A stretch of DNA of 43,131 nt, taken from NCBI GenBank assembly GCA_021784595.1, contig JAJYHT010000001.1:1-43131 (forward strand), read 5' to 3'. The DNA is from Bacillota bacterium (GTDB lineage Bacteria; Bacillota; Sulfobacillia; Sulfobacillales; Sulfobacillaceae). Below the pieces are notes generated by a model, which searched no databases, was not told where the DNA came from, and saw only the letters and a list, made by a program, of their open reading frames with translations. The number at the start of each line of letters is the position of its first letter. Within the stretch, counting starts at the first letter, position 1. The position numbers and the translations under genes are program-made. Positions 1-9,659 of this stretch are shown piece after piece.

Positions 1-45
1 ACGCCGCCAGCGTTCGTCCTGAGCCAGGATCAAACTCTCCATGAC
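1..45 (-). rRNA. 16S rRNA, 5' end only (partial)
   Basis: The reverse complement of positions 19-38 is the universal 16S primer site near the 5' end (AGAGTTTGATCCTGGCTCAG), followed by GACGAACGCTGGCGGC. The gene reads leftwards out of the window, so only about the first 45 nt are present. The mature 5' end is estimated from the usual 7-8 nt before the primer site. Confidence 0.95.
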
Positions 46-138
46 TCAATCTCATCGTTGGCACTACTTGCATTGCAATACTTTGATACTTCTGCGTGAC
101 TGACGATATAGTTTTCAAGGACCGGGTCGCAAGACGTA

Positions 139-167
139 ATTGTATCACCTGACCACTATCTTGTCAA
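139..167 (-). promoter_or_regulatory. rRNA operon promoter
   Basis: On the minus strand a -35 box TTGACA (162-167) and a -10 box TACAAT (139-144) are separated by exactly 17 nt, about 95 nt upstream of the 16S start. The leader in between contains CCTTGAAAACTATAT, similar to the leaders seen in Bacillota rRNA operons. This is probably the last promoter before 16S; others may lie upstream. Confidence 0.8.
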
Positions 168-297
168 GGATTGCTCGATGTTGATTTTGCCTTGCGGCAG
201 TGCCGCTTGAAAAGCAGCTTAGTGATAATATCACGCTAAAATTGCGTTAGCAAGGGTCAACGATAGAAAAACTGATAACATTTTAAAGACTATAAAA

Positions 298-327
298 CTG
301 GCAAACACCGCTTAACTATGATATAGT
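298..327 (+). promoter_or_regulatory. Probable promoter of the ABC-F gene
   Basis: CTGGCA (298-303) and TATAGT (322-327) are 18 nt apart. Transcription would start near 334 and give a leader of about 120 nt before the ABC-F start codon. The -35 box matches consensus at 4 of 6 positions and the -10 box at 5 of 6. Confidence 0.5.
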
Positions 328-373
328 CACACCATAAAAAAGAAGAAACAGGTTCAAAAAAGGAGTCCTTTTC

Positions 374-400
374 ATGGTGGTTCTTCAGCTGCAGCAGTAA
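374..400 (+). CDS. Putative 8-residue leader peptide (MVVLQLQQ)
   Basis: A short frame ATG...TAA encodes MVVLQLQQ inside the ABC-F leader. It has its own AAGGAG Shine-Dalgarno at 360-365. That site lies within a perfect palindrome, AAAAGGA-g-TCCTTTT (358-372). Short peptides in leaders of antibiotic-resistance ABC-F and erm genes act as ribosome-stalling sensors, so this could control the gene starting at 458. I do not see a clear downstream terminator hairpin, so the mechanism is open and the peptide itself is unproven. Confidence 0.4.
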   Translation: MVVLQLQQ

Positions 401-457
401 TTCCCGGGCATTATTATGCTCTCTAGCTGATGACTACACTTTTGAGGAGGATTTTTT

Positions 458-2059
458 ATGTCGTGGATTTCGGTACAAGATGTGACGTTAGCCATGGGCG
501 AGCGTAATCTATTTTCTAATGCGACCTTTACCATCAATCCGGGAGACCGCATTGGCATTGTGGGTCCCAATGGCCTAGGCAAGACGTCGCTACTAAATCT
601 TTTATCTGGAGATTTAGATGCTGTCCATGGCCACATAGATCATTTCGGCCAGCATGATCTGGCTCGCCTTGAGCAGTGGCGATCACTTCCTTATCAAACT
701 TTGTGGGATGCCGCCTATCATGCCAATACCCGCATCATCTCGTTAGCTGCGCAATTGACAGCGCTCGAAACACAAATGGGACAAGCGGGCGTCGATCCCG
801 ACCTATTGTCACAATGGGCGCAAGAGTGGGGCATCCTATCCGAAGAATTTTCACATCGGGGCGGCTATGAGTGGGAAACCTCGGTAAAAACAGGATTGCT
901 CGGCATCGGCTTTAGTGTGGAGCGATGGCAGGATTCGCCTATGAGCCTATCGGGCGGAGAAACGCATCGCCTGGCGTTATTGCGGGTGATGCTGTCTGGA
1001 GCCGATATTTGGTTATTAGACGAACCCACCAACCATTTAGACATTCTCACCATAGAATGGGTGGAAGAGCAACTGCGCAAGTTTTCTGGCGCTGCCTTAA
1101 TCGTATCGCATGATCGCACCTTTTTAGAACACATCTGCAATCGCATCATGGCTTGGGAAGATGGCTTCTTTTGGGTAACGAGCGGATCATATGCCCAATA
1201 CCAAAATTTGCGCCGCGAACGGCTCGCCCAGGAATCCTTAAAGTATCAACGCTATTTAGAAGAACAGTCTCGGATTAATGAATATATCAACAAATGGCGG
1301 GCAGGCACTAGGGCGCGGCAGGCTCAAAGCCGCGCCAAGAGCTTAGATCGACTGAATCGCTCAATGTCCAACCATGTTGTCCCACGAAAAACCGAGACGC
1401 TGTCTCTTGTTCATCAAGGCTCTGGTCGCGGCGGGGCGCTGCCTGCGCTGATCGTCGATCAATTGGCACTGAGCCAAGGTGAAAGGCAGTGGGCGCCGTT
1501 TTCTGCCAAAGTGCCCGTCGGGGCCCGAATCGCATTGGTCGGCCCCAATGGCGCTGGCAAGACCACCCTACTGGAAGCGCTGCTGATTCGCAACGCACGC
1601 GTGCGTTGGAGAGAAGACATTACCGTGCGGTACCTTCCCCAAACCGCAGTGACCCAGTTGCCCGACGATATGACGGGTCTTGAGTATGCCTATGAATTAG
1701 GCTTGGAACGAGAGGAAATATATTATATCGGCGCACGATTTGGGCTGCCTTTTGCATTATGGGAAAATCGGCTCGAAGGCTGGTCGGGAGGTGAGCGCAC
1801 CCGCCTTAAGCTCATCGAGACCTTAATGGCTCCTTCGCAGTGCTTGTTGCTTGATGAACCCACCAACCACCTAGACATCACCATGCGGGAAGCTTTGGAA
1901 GATCTTCTGGTCAATTATCCTGGTACTCTGATGATTGCATCGCATGACCGCACTTTGTTATCCAACGTTTCTACACATACCTTGTGGGCCACGGGCGATA
2001 CCTATCTTTGGGAATCGAGCCCCTTCCGAGAAGGGCGCGTTGCTCTGCTTAAGAAATGA
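458..2059 (+). CDS. ABC-F family ATPase (ribosome-acting, non-transport)
   Basis: A protein of 533 aa with two ABC nucleotide-binding domains and no membrane segment, the layout of ABC-F proteins, which bind the ribosomal E site and act in translation or in resistance to ribosome-targeting antibiotics. Domain 1 has Walker A GPNGLGKTS (residues 36-44), signature LSGGE (164-168) and WLLDEPTNHLD. Domain 2 has GPNGAGKTT, WSGGE and LLLDEPTNHLD. A charged linker rich in Arg, Lys and Gln lies between them, as expected for the P-site tRNA interaction motif. The start has a strong GAGGAGG 7 nt upstream. The gene points away from the rRNA operon. The subfamily (housekeeping or resistance) cannot be decided from sequence alone, but the leader peptide favours an inducible resistance type. 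Confidence 0.9.
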   Translation: MSWISVQDVTLAMGERNLFSNATFTINPGDRIGIVGPNGLGKTSLLNLLSGDLDAVHGHIDHFGQHDLARLEQWRSLPYQTLWDAAYHANTRIISLAAQLTALETQMGQAGVDPDLLSQWAQEWGILSEEFSHRGGYEWETSVKTGLLGIGFSVERWQDSPMSLSGGETHRLALLRVMLSGADIWLLDEPTNHLDILTIEWVEEQLRKFSGAALIVSHDRTFLEHICNRIMAWEDGFFWVTSGSYAQYQNLRRERLAQESLKYQRYLEEQSRINEYINKWRAGTRARQAQSRAKSLDRLNRSMSNHVVPRKTETLSLVHQGSGRGGALPALIVDQLALSQGERQWAPFSAKVPVGARIALVGPNGAGKTTLLEALLIRNARVRWREDITVRYLPQTAVTQLPDDMTGLEYAYELGLEREEIYYIGARFGLPFALWENRLEGWSGGERTRLKLIETLMAPSQCLLLDEPTNHLDITMREALEDLLVNYPGTLMIASHDRTLLSNVSTHTLWATGDTYLWESSPFREGRVALLKK

Positions 2060-2119
2060 ACTAACTGTGCTCGAACATCGCTACCATGCGCTTATGGCGT
2101 TATTTCCCGCTGACCCTTT

Positions 2120-2155
2120 ATAAAAAAGGCGCTGCCAAGATAAAAAAGCAGCGCC
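2120..2155 (-). terminator. Rho-independent terminator of the P5C dehydrogenase gene
   Basis: An 8-bp GC-rich stem (GGCGCTGC 2128-2135 with GCAGCGCC 2148-2155) is followed on the minus strand by TTTTTTAT. The T-run is only on the minus side, so it serves the leftward gene ending at 2183. The rightward ABC-F gene would meet the stem without a T-run. Confidence 0.8.
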
Positions 2156-2182
2156 CTCGCGATAAGACTATTGACACATGGC

Positions 2183-3733
2183 TCAGTATTTTTCCGCCAC
2201 CGCTTTCATCTGCATGAAGAGCAAAAGGTACTCAGGGCTTCCTGTCTTGGAGTCGGTCCCGGACATGTTAAATCCACCAAACGGGTGGGAGCCCACCACC
2301 GCCCCCGTGCATTTGCGGTTGATATAGAGATTGCCGACCTCAAAGTCTTCAATCGCCGTCTCAATACGGTCACGAAGACGCGAATACACGGAGCCGGTTA
2401 ATCCGTACTCGGTATCGTTGACAATCTCCAAGCCGTGGGCAAAATCACGCGCGCGGATGACAGACAACACAGGGCCAAAAATTTCCTCTTGTTCCAACTT
2501 GCTGCCCGGTTCGACCTCCGAAAACACGGTAGGTTGGATGAAATGGCCCCCCTCCAGTCCTCTCTGGCCTCCTGCCCGCAACGACGCATTCTTCTTACCC
2601 CAATCAATGTAGCCCATTATTTTTTCATAGGCTTTTCCATCAATTACAGGGCCTATATTAACCCCAGGATCTGCGGGATCTCCGATGATCAAGTTATGAG
2701 TCCTCTCAAGCACTTTGTCTAGCACCGCATCGTAGACACTATCCACCACTACTGCACGGGAACAGGCAGAGCATTTTTGGCCTTGAAATCCAAATGCCGA
2801 CGCTACAATACCTTCAGCCGCCGCGTCGAGATCCGCCGTTTCATCCACCAGGATGGCATCTTTTCCACCCATTTCCGCCACTACGCGTTTGACCCACTTT
2901 TGTCCGGGTCCTGCTTCAGCAGCTAATTTGTTTATCCGCAACCCCACTTCGCGCGATCCAGTAAAGCTGATAAATCTTGTCATAGGATGCGTGACCATAT
3001 GGTCGCCAATTGCACTGCCATCCCCAGGCACGAAATTCAATACTCCGGGTGGCAAACCGGCAGCTTCCATAATTTCTGCAAATTTGGCGCCAATAACCGG
3101 CGTCGCCGAAGCGGGCTTTAAGACGACGGCATTGCCCGCCACAATAGCCGACGCCGTCATTCCGGCCAGTATCGCCAAAGGGAAGTTCCAGGGCGGAATA
3201 ATGGCCCCGACACCTAGCGGCACATAAAATGCCGTATCTTCCTCGCCCGGCAGCGGTGTCAACTCCACTCCTTGCGACAACCGCTCCATCTGTCGGCCGT
3301 AGTACTCCAAGAAATCAATGGCTTCCGCTACATCAGCGTCCGCTTCACTCCAAGTCTTGCCGGCTTCAAACACTTCCCACGCCGACAGCTCAAACTTTTG
3401 CCGTCGCATAATGGCTGCCGCTTTATACAAATAGCGGGACCGTTTAGGTCCAGGCACCTTTTTCCACTCAGACCAAGCTTTCCACCCAGCATCCAATGCC
3501 CGGTCAATCAGTGGCTTGGTCGCTTTAGACACCTGTCCTATGATTTCCACCGGATTGGCTGGATTGCTGGAAATCGTTTTGTCAGCCGTTTCAATACGTT
3601 CCCCACCAATGATCAGGGGATATGTTTGGCCCCATAATGACCGGACCTTCGCTAAGGCTTGCTCCATTGCTTGCTGATTCTTAGCGTGGCCGAAGTCGGT
3701 TAATGGCTCGCTTTGATATGTTTGTACTGGCAT
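2183..3733 (-). CDS. rocA: L-glutamate gamma-semialdehyde (1-pyrroline-5-carboxylate) dehydrogenase
   Basis: A 516-residue aldehyde dehydrogenase of the RocA/PutA type that oxidises glutamate semialdehyde to glutamate with NAD+ in proline and arginine catabolism. Visible motifs are PPWNFPLAI at the cofactor fold, FTGSREVG, the general base Glu in VVAEMGGKD and the catalytic Cys in FGFQGQKCSACSR. Length and the N-terminal extension before the ALDH core match stand-alone P5C dehydrogenases. A GAGGAGG lies about 11 nt before the start. No proline dehydrogenase is next to it. The thioesterase gene lies 56 nt upstream on the same strand and may be co-transcribed. Confidence 0.92.
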   Translation of the reverse strand: MPVQTYQSEPLTDFGHAKNQQAMEQALAKVRSLWGQTYPLIIGGERIETADKTISSNPANPVEIIGQVSKATKPLIDRALDAGWKAWSEWKKVPGPKRSRYLYKAAAIMRRQKFELSAWEVFEAGKTWSEADADVAEAIDFLEYYGRQMERLSQGVELTPLPGEEDTAFYVPLGVGAIIPPWNFPLAILAGMTASAIVAGNAVVLKPASATPVIGAKFAEIMEAAGLPPGVLNFVPGDGSAIGDHMVTHPMTRFISFTGSREVGLRINKLAAEAGPGQKWVKRVVAEMGGKDAILVDETADLDAAAEGIVASAFGFQGQKCSACSRAVVVDSVYDAVLDKVLERTHNLIIGDPADPGVNIGPVIDGKAYEKIMGYIDWGKKNASLRAGGQRGLEGGHFIQPTVFSEVEPGSKLEQEEIFGPVLSVIRARDFAHGLEIVNDTEYGLTGSVYSRLRDRIETAIEDFEVGNLYINRKCTGAVVGSHPFGGFNMSGTDSKTGSPEYLLLFMQMKAVAEKY

Positions 3734-3789
3734 GATGATCTTCGCCTCCTCAGAAGGTCCCTGAACTAGGATCTCCTGCTCTTAGTGTT

Positions 3790-4221
3790 TCATCCCAAAT
3801 CGGAATTGGCTGCTTGACGAAATTGAGTTAAAAGTTCCGGCGCATAGCGATCCAACCTTTTGGCTCGCCCACCCACAACAAATGCATGGTCAGTCGACCC
3901 GATAACAGCCAGTGTGCCAGGGCGGCCGGGTGCGTCTATCAGGTAGCTAAAAGCACACCGCGTGGCCGATATTTCCGTCAATCTGGCCGTAACCGCCACC
4001 ACATCGCCCAATTGCAAAGCATGAAAAAACTTTGCATGAGCGTCCTTGACCAGAAGTTCGACGTTAACCTGGCGCAACACAGTGTAATAATCGAGAAGGT
4101 GCTCGTGAAGCCATGCGATTCGGGTTTCGCTGAACCAATCAAAAACATGGGCATGATAGATGATCCCCGCTGCATCCACTTCCGACCATCGAACCACTGA
4201 ATTCCAGGTCGCCATTAACAT
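3790..4221 (-). CDS. Acyl-CoA thioesterase, 4-hydroxybenzoyl-CoA thioesterase type (hotdog fold)
   Basis: A protein of about 143 aa with the hotdog-fold signature of the 4HBT family. The N-terminal VRWSEVDAAGIIYHAHVFDWF carries the conserved D-x-x-G-x-x-Y-H motif with the catalytic Asp. It would hydrolyse an acyl- or aroyl-CoA in the cytoplasm; the substrate cannot be told. Two close starts (M1 and M3) share a GGGAGGG ribosome site. The gene sits between a tRNA pair and rocA. Confidence 0.8.
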   Translation of the reverse strand: MLMATWNSVVRWSEVDAAGIIYHAHVFDWFSETRIAWLHEHLLDYYTVLRQVNVELLVKDAHAKFFHALQLGDVVAVTARLTEISATRCAFSYLIDAPGRPGTLAVIGSTDHAFVVGGRAKRLDRYAPELLTQFRQAANSDLG

Positions 4222-4242
4222 TCCCTCCCACTAAAATCTTAA

Positions 4243-4267
4243 CAAAAAAACCGTCGCGTGCGACGGT
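4243..4267 (-). terminator. Terminator downstream of tRNA-Glu
   Basis: The stem CCGTCG (4251-4256) with CGACGG (4261-4266) and a 4-nt loop is followed on the minus strand by seven T residues. It lies 5 nt after the CCA end of tRNA-Glu and ends the tRNA-Gln/tRNA-Glu transcript. Confidence 0.85.
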
Positions 4268-4271
4268 CAAA

Positions 4272-4347
4272 TGGTAGCCCCAAGCGGATTCGAACCGCTG
4301 TTTCCGGAATGAGGGTCCGGCGTCCTAGGCCTCTAGACTATGGGGCC
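4272..4347 (-). tRNA. tRNA-Glu (CTC), with an unusual C33
   Basis: A 76-nt cloverleaf: acceptor GGCCCCA with TGGGGCT, encoded CCA, T arm AGCGG-TTCGAAT-CCGCT, anticodon stem CCGGA with TCCGG. The seven-base anticodon loop reads CCCTCAT, which puts CTC at positions 34-36 (Glu) but places C at position 33, where U is nearly universal. The rest is regular, so it does not look like a decayed gene. Confidence 0.9.
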
Positions 4348-4362
4348 ATGTTGAATGGCTCT

Positions 4363-4436
4363 TGGCTGGGGGACCAGGATTCGAACCTGGGCGAGATGAT
4401 CCAGAGTCACCTATGCTACCGCTACATCATCCCCCA
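4363..4436 (-). tRNA. tRNA-Gln (CTG)
   Basis: A 74-nt cloverleaf: acceptor TGGGGGA with TCCCCCA, discriminator G, encoded CCA, T arm CCAGG-TTCGAAT-CCTGG, anticodon loop CTCTGGA between GGTGA and TCATC, giving CTG. It is transcribed before tRNA-Glu in the same unit. Confidence 0.93.
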
Positions 4437-4448
4437 ACAGCACTGCTT

Positions 4449-4477
4449 ATTATAGCGGCGGTGGCCACGATATGCAA
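4449..4477 (-). promoter_or_regulatory. Promoter of the tRNA-Gln/tRNA-Glu unit
   Basis: On the minus strand TTGCAT (4472-4477) and a perfect TATAAT (4449-4454) are 17 nt apart, 12 nt before the 5' end of tRNA-Gln. Confidence 0.75.
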
Positions 4478-4534
4478 TATCTCTGCAACGACGATATTTT
4501 CCAGCGTTCATGGTATGCTGTTTTTAAGTTAAAC

Positions 4535-4563
4535 TTGAGCAGGCTATGCCAAGAACATACACT
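4535..4563 (+). promoter_or_regulatory. Promoter of htpX-pspAB
   Basis: TTGAGC (4535-4540) and TACACT (4558-4563) are 17 nt apart, with the htpX start codon 27 nt downstream of the -10 box. Confidence 0.6.
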
Positions 4564-4590
4564 ATTATAAGAGAGAAAGGAGCTACTGTC

Positions 4591-5508
4591 ATGTCAAAGA
4601 CAACTCGCCCGTGGTATGGTCATGATTTTGGCCTATCATTTCGGATGTTCATCACCATGCTGTTGCTCGCCGCCCTCTACTTGGGGTTTGTTGCGATACT
4701 CATTGCTATGCGGGTAGGGATCCCATTGTTGATTGTCATCATCGGCGCTCTGGCTTTTAGCCAGTTCTTCTTTTCCGATCAATTGGTGCTGCTGTCTACG
4801 GGCGCCCGCCGGGTCACAGCCCAGGCGGCTCCTGAATTGCATAAGACTGTGGAGCGATTAGCGCAAATCGCAGACTTGCCCAAACCATCAATTGCGATTA
4901 TGCCGACTCGCATGCCCAATTCATTTGCCACCGGACGCAGTCCTAAGACCGCGGTGATCACCGTAACCCAAGGATTGTTAGATCGTCTTGATGCTCCCGA
5001 ATTAGAGGCGGTGCTCGCGCATGAAATGACCCATATCAAAAATCACGACGTGGCGGTCATCACCATTGCAAGCTTTTTTGCCATGATCGCGTCCTTTATT
5101 GTCCAACAGTTTTTCTTCTTTGGGTTTGCCATGGAGGAGGACCGTGGCCGAGGTCGCGGCAATGGGGGCCAAGCCATCATGATCATTTGGCTGGCTTCCA
5201 TTGTGGTATGGGCTATTAGTTACGTGCTGATTCGCACCTTGTCCCGCTACCGCGAATATGCCGCTGATCGTGGATCAGCGATTTTGACCGGTCACCCTGG
5301 CTATTTGGCTAGCGCTTTGCAAAAAATCAACCTCAGCATGGCGCGGTCATCGCAGCGCGATCTACGCAAGGCGGAGGCTTTTAACGCCTTTTTTATCTTT
5401 CCGGCCGTGCGTAAGGATAGTTTTATGGAGATGCTTTCGACCCATCCGAGTCTAGAGCATCGCATTCGGTATTTAGAGAAGCTGCAAAGCGAGATCGACA
5501 AAAAATAA
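4591..5508 (+). CDS. htpX: Zinc metalloprotease HtpX homolog (M48)
   Basis: A membrane-bound M48 protease that degrades damaged or misfolded membrane proteins. The ATG at 4591 is chosen because AAAGGAG lies 8 nt before it; it gives 305 aa starting MSKTTRPWYG. An upstream in-frame ATG at 4546 lies within the promoter. Two hydrophobic segments (about residues 18-65) precede the zinc motif HEMTH (144-148), two further membrane segments follow, and the third ligand lies in the EYAADRG region. The pspAB gene starts 11 nt after its stop, so the two form an operon, and that operon converges on pspA-pspAA. This pairing points to a role in envelope stress. Confidence 0.92.
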   Translation: MSKTTRPWYGHDFGLSFRMFITMLLLAALYLGFVAILIAMRVGIPLLIVIIGALAFSQFFFSDQLVLLSTGARRVTAQAAPELHKTVERLAQIADLPKPSIAIMPTRMPNSFATGRSPKTAVITVTQGLLDRLDAPELEAVLAHEMTHIKNHDVAVITIASFFAMIASFIVQQFFFFGFAMEEDRGRGRGNGGQAIMIIWLASIVVWAISYVLIRTLSRYREYAADRGSAILTGHPGYLASALQKINLSMARSSQRDLRKAEAFNAFFIFPAVRKDSFMEMLSTHPSLEHRIRYLEKLQSEIDKK

Positions 5509-5519
5509 GGAGGACCCCG

Positions 5520-6074
5520 ATGGGATTTTTTGATTCACTCTTTGGGCGGACTAAAATCCCGTCCGGAAAAACCGATCAATTGTTTGCGCTATCGACCGCC
5601 TTGCTGGACATCGAGACACGGCTATCCACACCGTTTGCCAAAAGGGCTGGCGTCGTCCTGCGAACCGTAGACAACAGCAGTTACGAATCCATCGAAAAAG
5701 ATGTCAATGATGTGTTGCATTTAGGTGGGAAAGACATTCCCGTGACCGCCCGCCACGTGGACGACGCCGAGGGATTTCGGTGGATCCTGTTGGAGGGTGA
5801 GCAGGCGGATGACGTCATTAACGCCATGCATCTGACCGCCGACTTAACTCTGCAAGCGGGGTACGGGGATAGTTTGCTCGCGGCCATGTTTGACTTTGGG
5901 AGTTGGTACCTCATCTATAGTTACCGTCGCGGCACATTTTATCCTTTTGTCCCCACCGCACGGCGCGAACGCAATGAGGCTAGGGAATTCCGAATATCTG
6001 AGACGTTAAAACCCTATATGCCGATCGAAAAGGATCCCGAGCGACGTTACGCGCTATGGGACCCCCCGTTTTAG
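5520..6074 (+). CDS. pspAB: PspA-associated protein PspAB
   Basis: A 184-aa soluble protein starting MGFFDSLFGRTK and ending in a conserved RRYALWDPPF-like tail. It resembles the PspAB family found with PspA and HtpX in Actinobacteria and some Bacillota; its molecular function is unknown. The start has AAGGAGG 7 nt upstream. Its stop codon overlaps the convergent pspAA stop by 4 nt (6071-6074). The family call rests on the N-terminal motif, the length and the neighbourhood. Confidence 0.75.
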   Translation: MGFFDSLFGRTKIPSGKTDQLFALSTALLDIETRLSTPFAKRAGVVLRTVDNSSYESIEKDVNDVLHLGGKDIPVTARHVDDAEGFRWILLEGEQADDVINAMHLTADLTLQAGYGDSLLAAMFDFGSWYLIYSYRRGTFYPFVPTARRERNEAREFRISETLKPYMPIEKDPERRYALWDPPF

Positions 6075-6340
6075 TCTATCGGATGTTCACTAAATAACTT
6101 TTTGGCCTCGCTCAACGTGGTATCTGGAGCTGGCAAAATTAAATCGGATTCCGATAGTTGGTGGTGCTCGAGCGCAGTGCCCGAGCGCACCAACTCCACC
6201 ACTTCATGAAATCTCTGATTGAAGATGGTCTCGTCGTTGCGTTCGATGGCACGCATCACTTCTTCGTCTAACATGTTGATGCGCTCCAATGTGTCGCCAT
6301 CAACATCATATTGGCCTTCAGAAAGTATGCGGATTATCAT
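6071..6340 (-). CDS. pspAA: PspA-associated protein PspAA
   Basis: A small 89-aa acidic protein beginning MIIRILSEGQYDV, the usual start of PspAA, which is found directly after pspA in many Bacillota and Actinobacteria. Its ATG overlaps the pspA stop (ATGA, 6337-6340), so translation is probably coupled. It has no membrane segment and no catalytic motif. It likely binds PspA or tunes its membrane-protecting activity, by context. Confidence 0.8.
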   Translation of the reverse strand: MIIRILSEGQYDVDGDTLERINMLDEEVMRAIERNDETIFNQRFHEVVELVRSGTALEHHQLSESDLILPAPDTTLSEAKKLFSEHPID

Positions 6341-7053
6341 GAGGACGTATCCTCCTTCGCCACCTCAGCCTTCAGCCGAGCTAACTCGTCCGACACCCCC
6401 GACTGTGCTTTGATGCGATTCAATTCGTCGCGCACGGCATCTCCGGTAGACATCGGGCCGGAATCTAGGGCCATAGTGCCCGATAGTTCATCAATCGCTT
6501 GAGCCCGGGCCTGCAAGGATTGTGTCTTGTCCTGCGCTCGCTGAATCGCCATGTGGACGTCTGCCATGTCTTCGCCCAAACCAGAAAAGGCTTCCCCAAT
6601 TTTGACTTGCGCTTGGGCGGCGGAGTATTGCGCTTTGATGACTTCTTTTTGGGTCCGGAAGGTTTCTACTTTTGTTGTAAGTTTTTGCTGCAATTCGGTT
6701 AACCGTTGTTCTTCGCGCGCCAGATCATTGATTTGCGTGCTCAATCCATCCATCTGGCTCATGAGCGCCTGCTTGCTGTTCAACGCTTGTTGAGCCAAAT
6801 CGTCTCGGCCCGCCTTGACTGCATCGCGCGCATCTTCATCATATTGATGCGCTGATTGCTCAAGACGATTGAGTTGGAGTTCAATCCGTTTTTTGGAGGT
6901 GACCACTTCCGCAACCCCGCGACGCACATTTTGCAGTTGCTCGACCTGTTTTTGATAGGAATACTCCAATGTCTCGCGTGGGTCCTCTGCCTTGTCCAGA
7001 ACATTGTTTACTTTGGCTTTGAAAATCGTGGATACCCGTGAGATCAAGCCCAT
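6337..7053 (-). CDS. pspA: Phage-shock protein A / IM30 family (ESCRT-III-like)
   Basis: A coiled-coil protein of about 238 aa beginning MGLISRVSTIFKAKVN, with the amphipathic N-terminal helix that binds stressed membranes and long Glu/Gln/Arg-rich helices of the PspA/IM30/Vipp1 fold. It protects the membrane against leakage. The ATG at 7053 is chosen because GGAGGAGG lies 7 nt upstream; an ATG six codons earlier would put this site inside the gene. It is translationally coupled to pspAA. A clear promoter lies 27 nt upstream of the start. Confidence 0.92.
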   Translation of the reverse strand: MGLISRVSTIFKAKVNNVLDKAEDPRETLEYSYQKQVEQLQNVRRGVAEVVTSKKRIELQLNRLEQSAHQYDEDARDAVKAGRDDLAQQALNSKQALMSQMDGLSTQINDLAREEQRLTELQQKLTTKVETFRTQKEVIKAQYSAAQAQVKIGEAFSGLGEDMADVHMAIQRAQDKTQSLQARAQAIDELSGTMALDSGPMSTGDAVRDELNRIKAQSGVSDELARLKAEVAKEDTSS

Positions 7054-7079
7054 GGTAAATCCTCCTCCCATTTGACCTC

Positions 7080-7109
7080 AGTATATTCCCACCCGGAAAA
7101 CGTTGTCAA
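7080..7109 (-). promoter_or_regulatory. Promoter of pspA-pspAA
   Basis: On the minus strand TTGACA (7104-7109) and TATACT (7080-7085) are 18 nt apart. This is a vegetative-type promoter; I see no sigma-54-type -24/-12 element as in proteobacterial psp operons. Confidence 0.75.
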
Positions 7110-7187
7110 AGATGCCTCAAGGCCTAGAGCAAGAATTATGGAATTTAGGGCATGCTAACTTCCAACCATCTTTAGGGGGGTATATTT

Positions 7188-9066
<1,879 letters not shown>

Positions 9067-9113
9067 TCATTACGCCCCCTGCTGTATTGATAGCCTTTGG
9101 TGCACGTAAACCT

Positions 9114-9158
9114 TTATAAAAGGAGGAGGAGTCCGCGGGGACTAGCCCTCGTCCTCCT
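9114..9158 (-). terminator. Terminator or attenuator between rpoE and pyrG
   Basis: On the minus strand an inner hairpin AGTCC/GGACT (9130-9134 with 9139-9143) is nested in an outer pairing of the GAGGA repeats (9152-9157 with 9122-9130), followed by TTTTATAAA. The inner stem overlaps the rpoE stop codon. In Bacillus pyrG is controlled by transcription attenuation between rpoE and pyrG, so this hairpin is a candidate for that control here. Confidence 0.5.
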
Positions 9159-9429
9159 CAAGATCTTCTGCCTCGTCGTCATCCCGTTCGCGCGCTGTAG
9201 TGGCACTTAACCTACTAGCGGTTTTGGGAAGCCACTCTTTTAAACTCCATTGAGAATTTCCTCGATACTGAAAACGCACATCGAGGTTTAGATCGGTATA
9301 GAGCTTTGCTGCCTTACGGGGTTCCCGATCCAGCCCCAGCAAAGCCAAGGCTTCATCCAGCAAATCATGGATATCCATCGCCTGGCCATGCTTTTTCAAT
9401 ACTTCATAGGCAGCGTCCGTTGTCTGCAT
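9142..9429 (-). CDS. rpoE: DNA-directed RNA polymerase delta subunit
   Basis: A protein of 95 aa with a winged-helix HARE-HTH domain (DAAYEVLKKHGQAMDIHDLLDEAL) and a short, highly acidic C-terminal tail (DDDEAEDLEEDEG), the two-part layout of the Gram-positive delta subunit that destabilises RNA polymerase-DNA complexes and sharpens promoter selectivity. The start at 9429 is chosen for GGAGG 6-8 nt upstream; the frame is open 17 codons further but has no ribosome site there. The tail is shorter than in Bacillus. It is upstream of pyrG, as in Bacillus. Confidence 0.88.
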   Translation of the reverse strand: MQTTDAAYEVLKKHGQAMDIHDLLDEALALLGLDREPRKAAKLYTDLNLDVRFQYRGNSQWSLKEWLPKTASRLSATTARERDDDEAEDLEEDEG

Positions 9430-9516
9430 GGATCTACCTCCATCATCGTAAATATCGTTATAGGTCCGTATTATTCCCACCTGAGTGATTGAATTGCCGA
9501 AGTCTAGTTCCCGAGT

Positions 9517-9525
9517 ATTATATCA
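9517..9525 (-). promoter_or_regulatory. Extended -10 promoter of rpoE-pyrG
   Basis: On the minus strand TGATATAAT forms an extended -10 element with a perfect TATAAT (9517-9522). No good -35 box is at the expected distance. It lies about 90 nt before the rpoE start. Confidence 0.5.
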
Positions 9526-9659
9526 CCTCTCTTCGCAAAACCTCATCTTCTAGAATTGATTCTGAAATTTTTCCCTTTCCACGTTTCGCCATACATCTTA
9601 AACGACCTTGTTTAGATAATCCTCCTATTCGAATTTCGTCACAAAACCCTATTATTTCC

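Noticed and set aside
2128-2155. Terminator for the ABC-F gene on the plus strand
   Set aside because: The T-run is only on the minus-strand side of the hairpin, so it serves the opposite gene.
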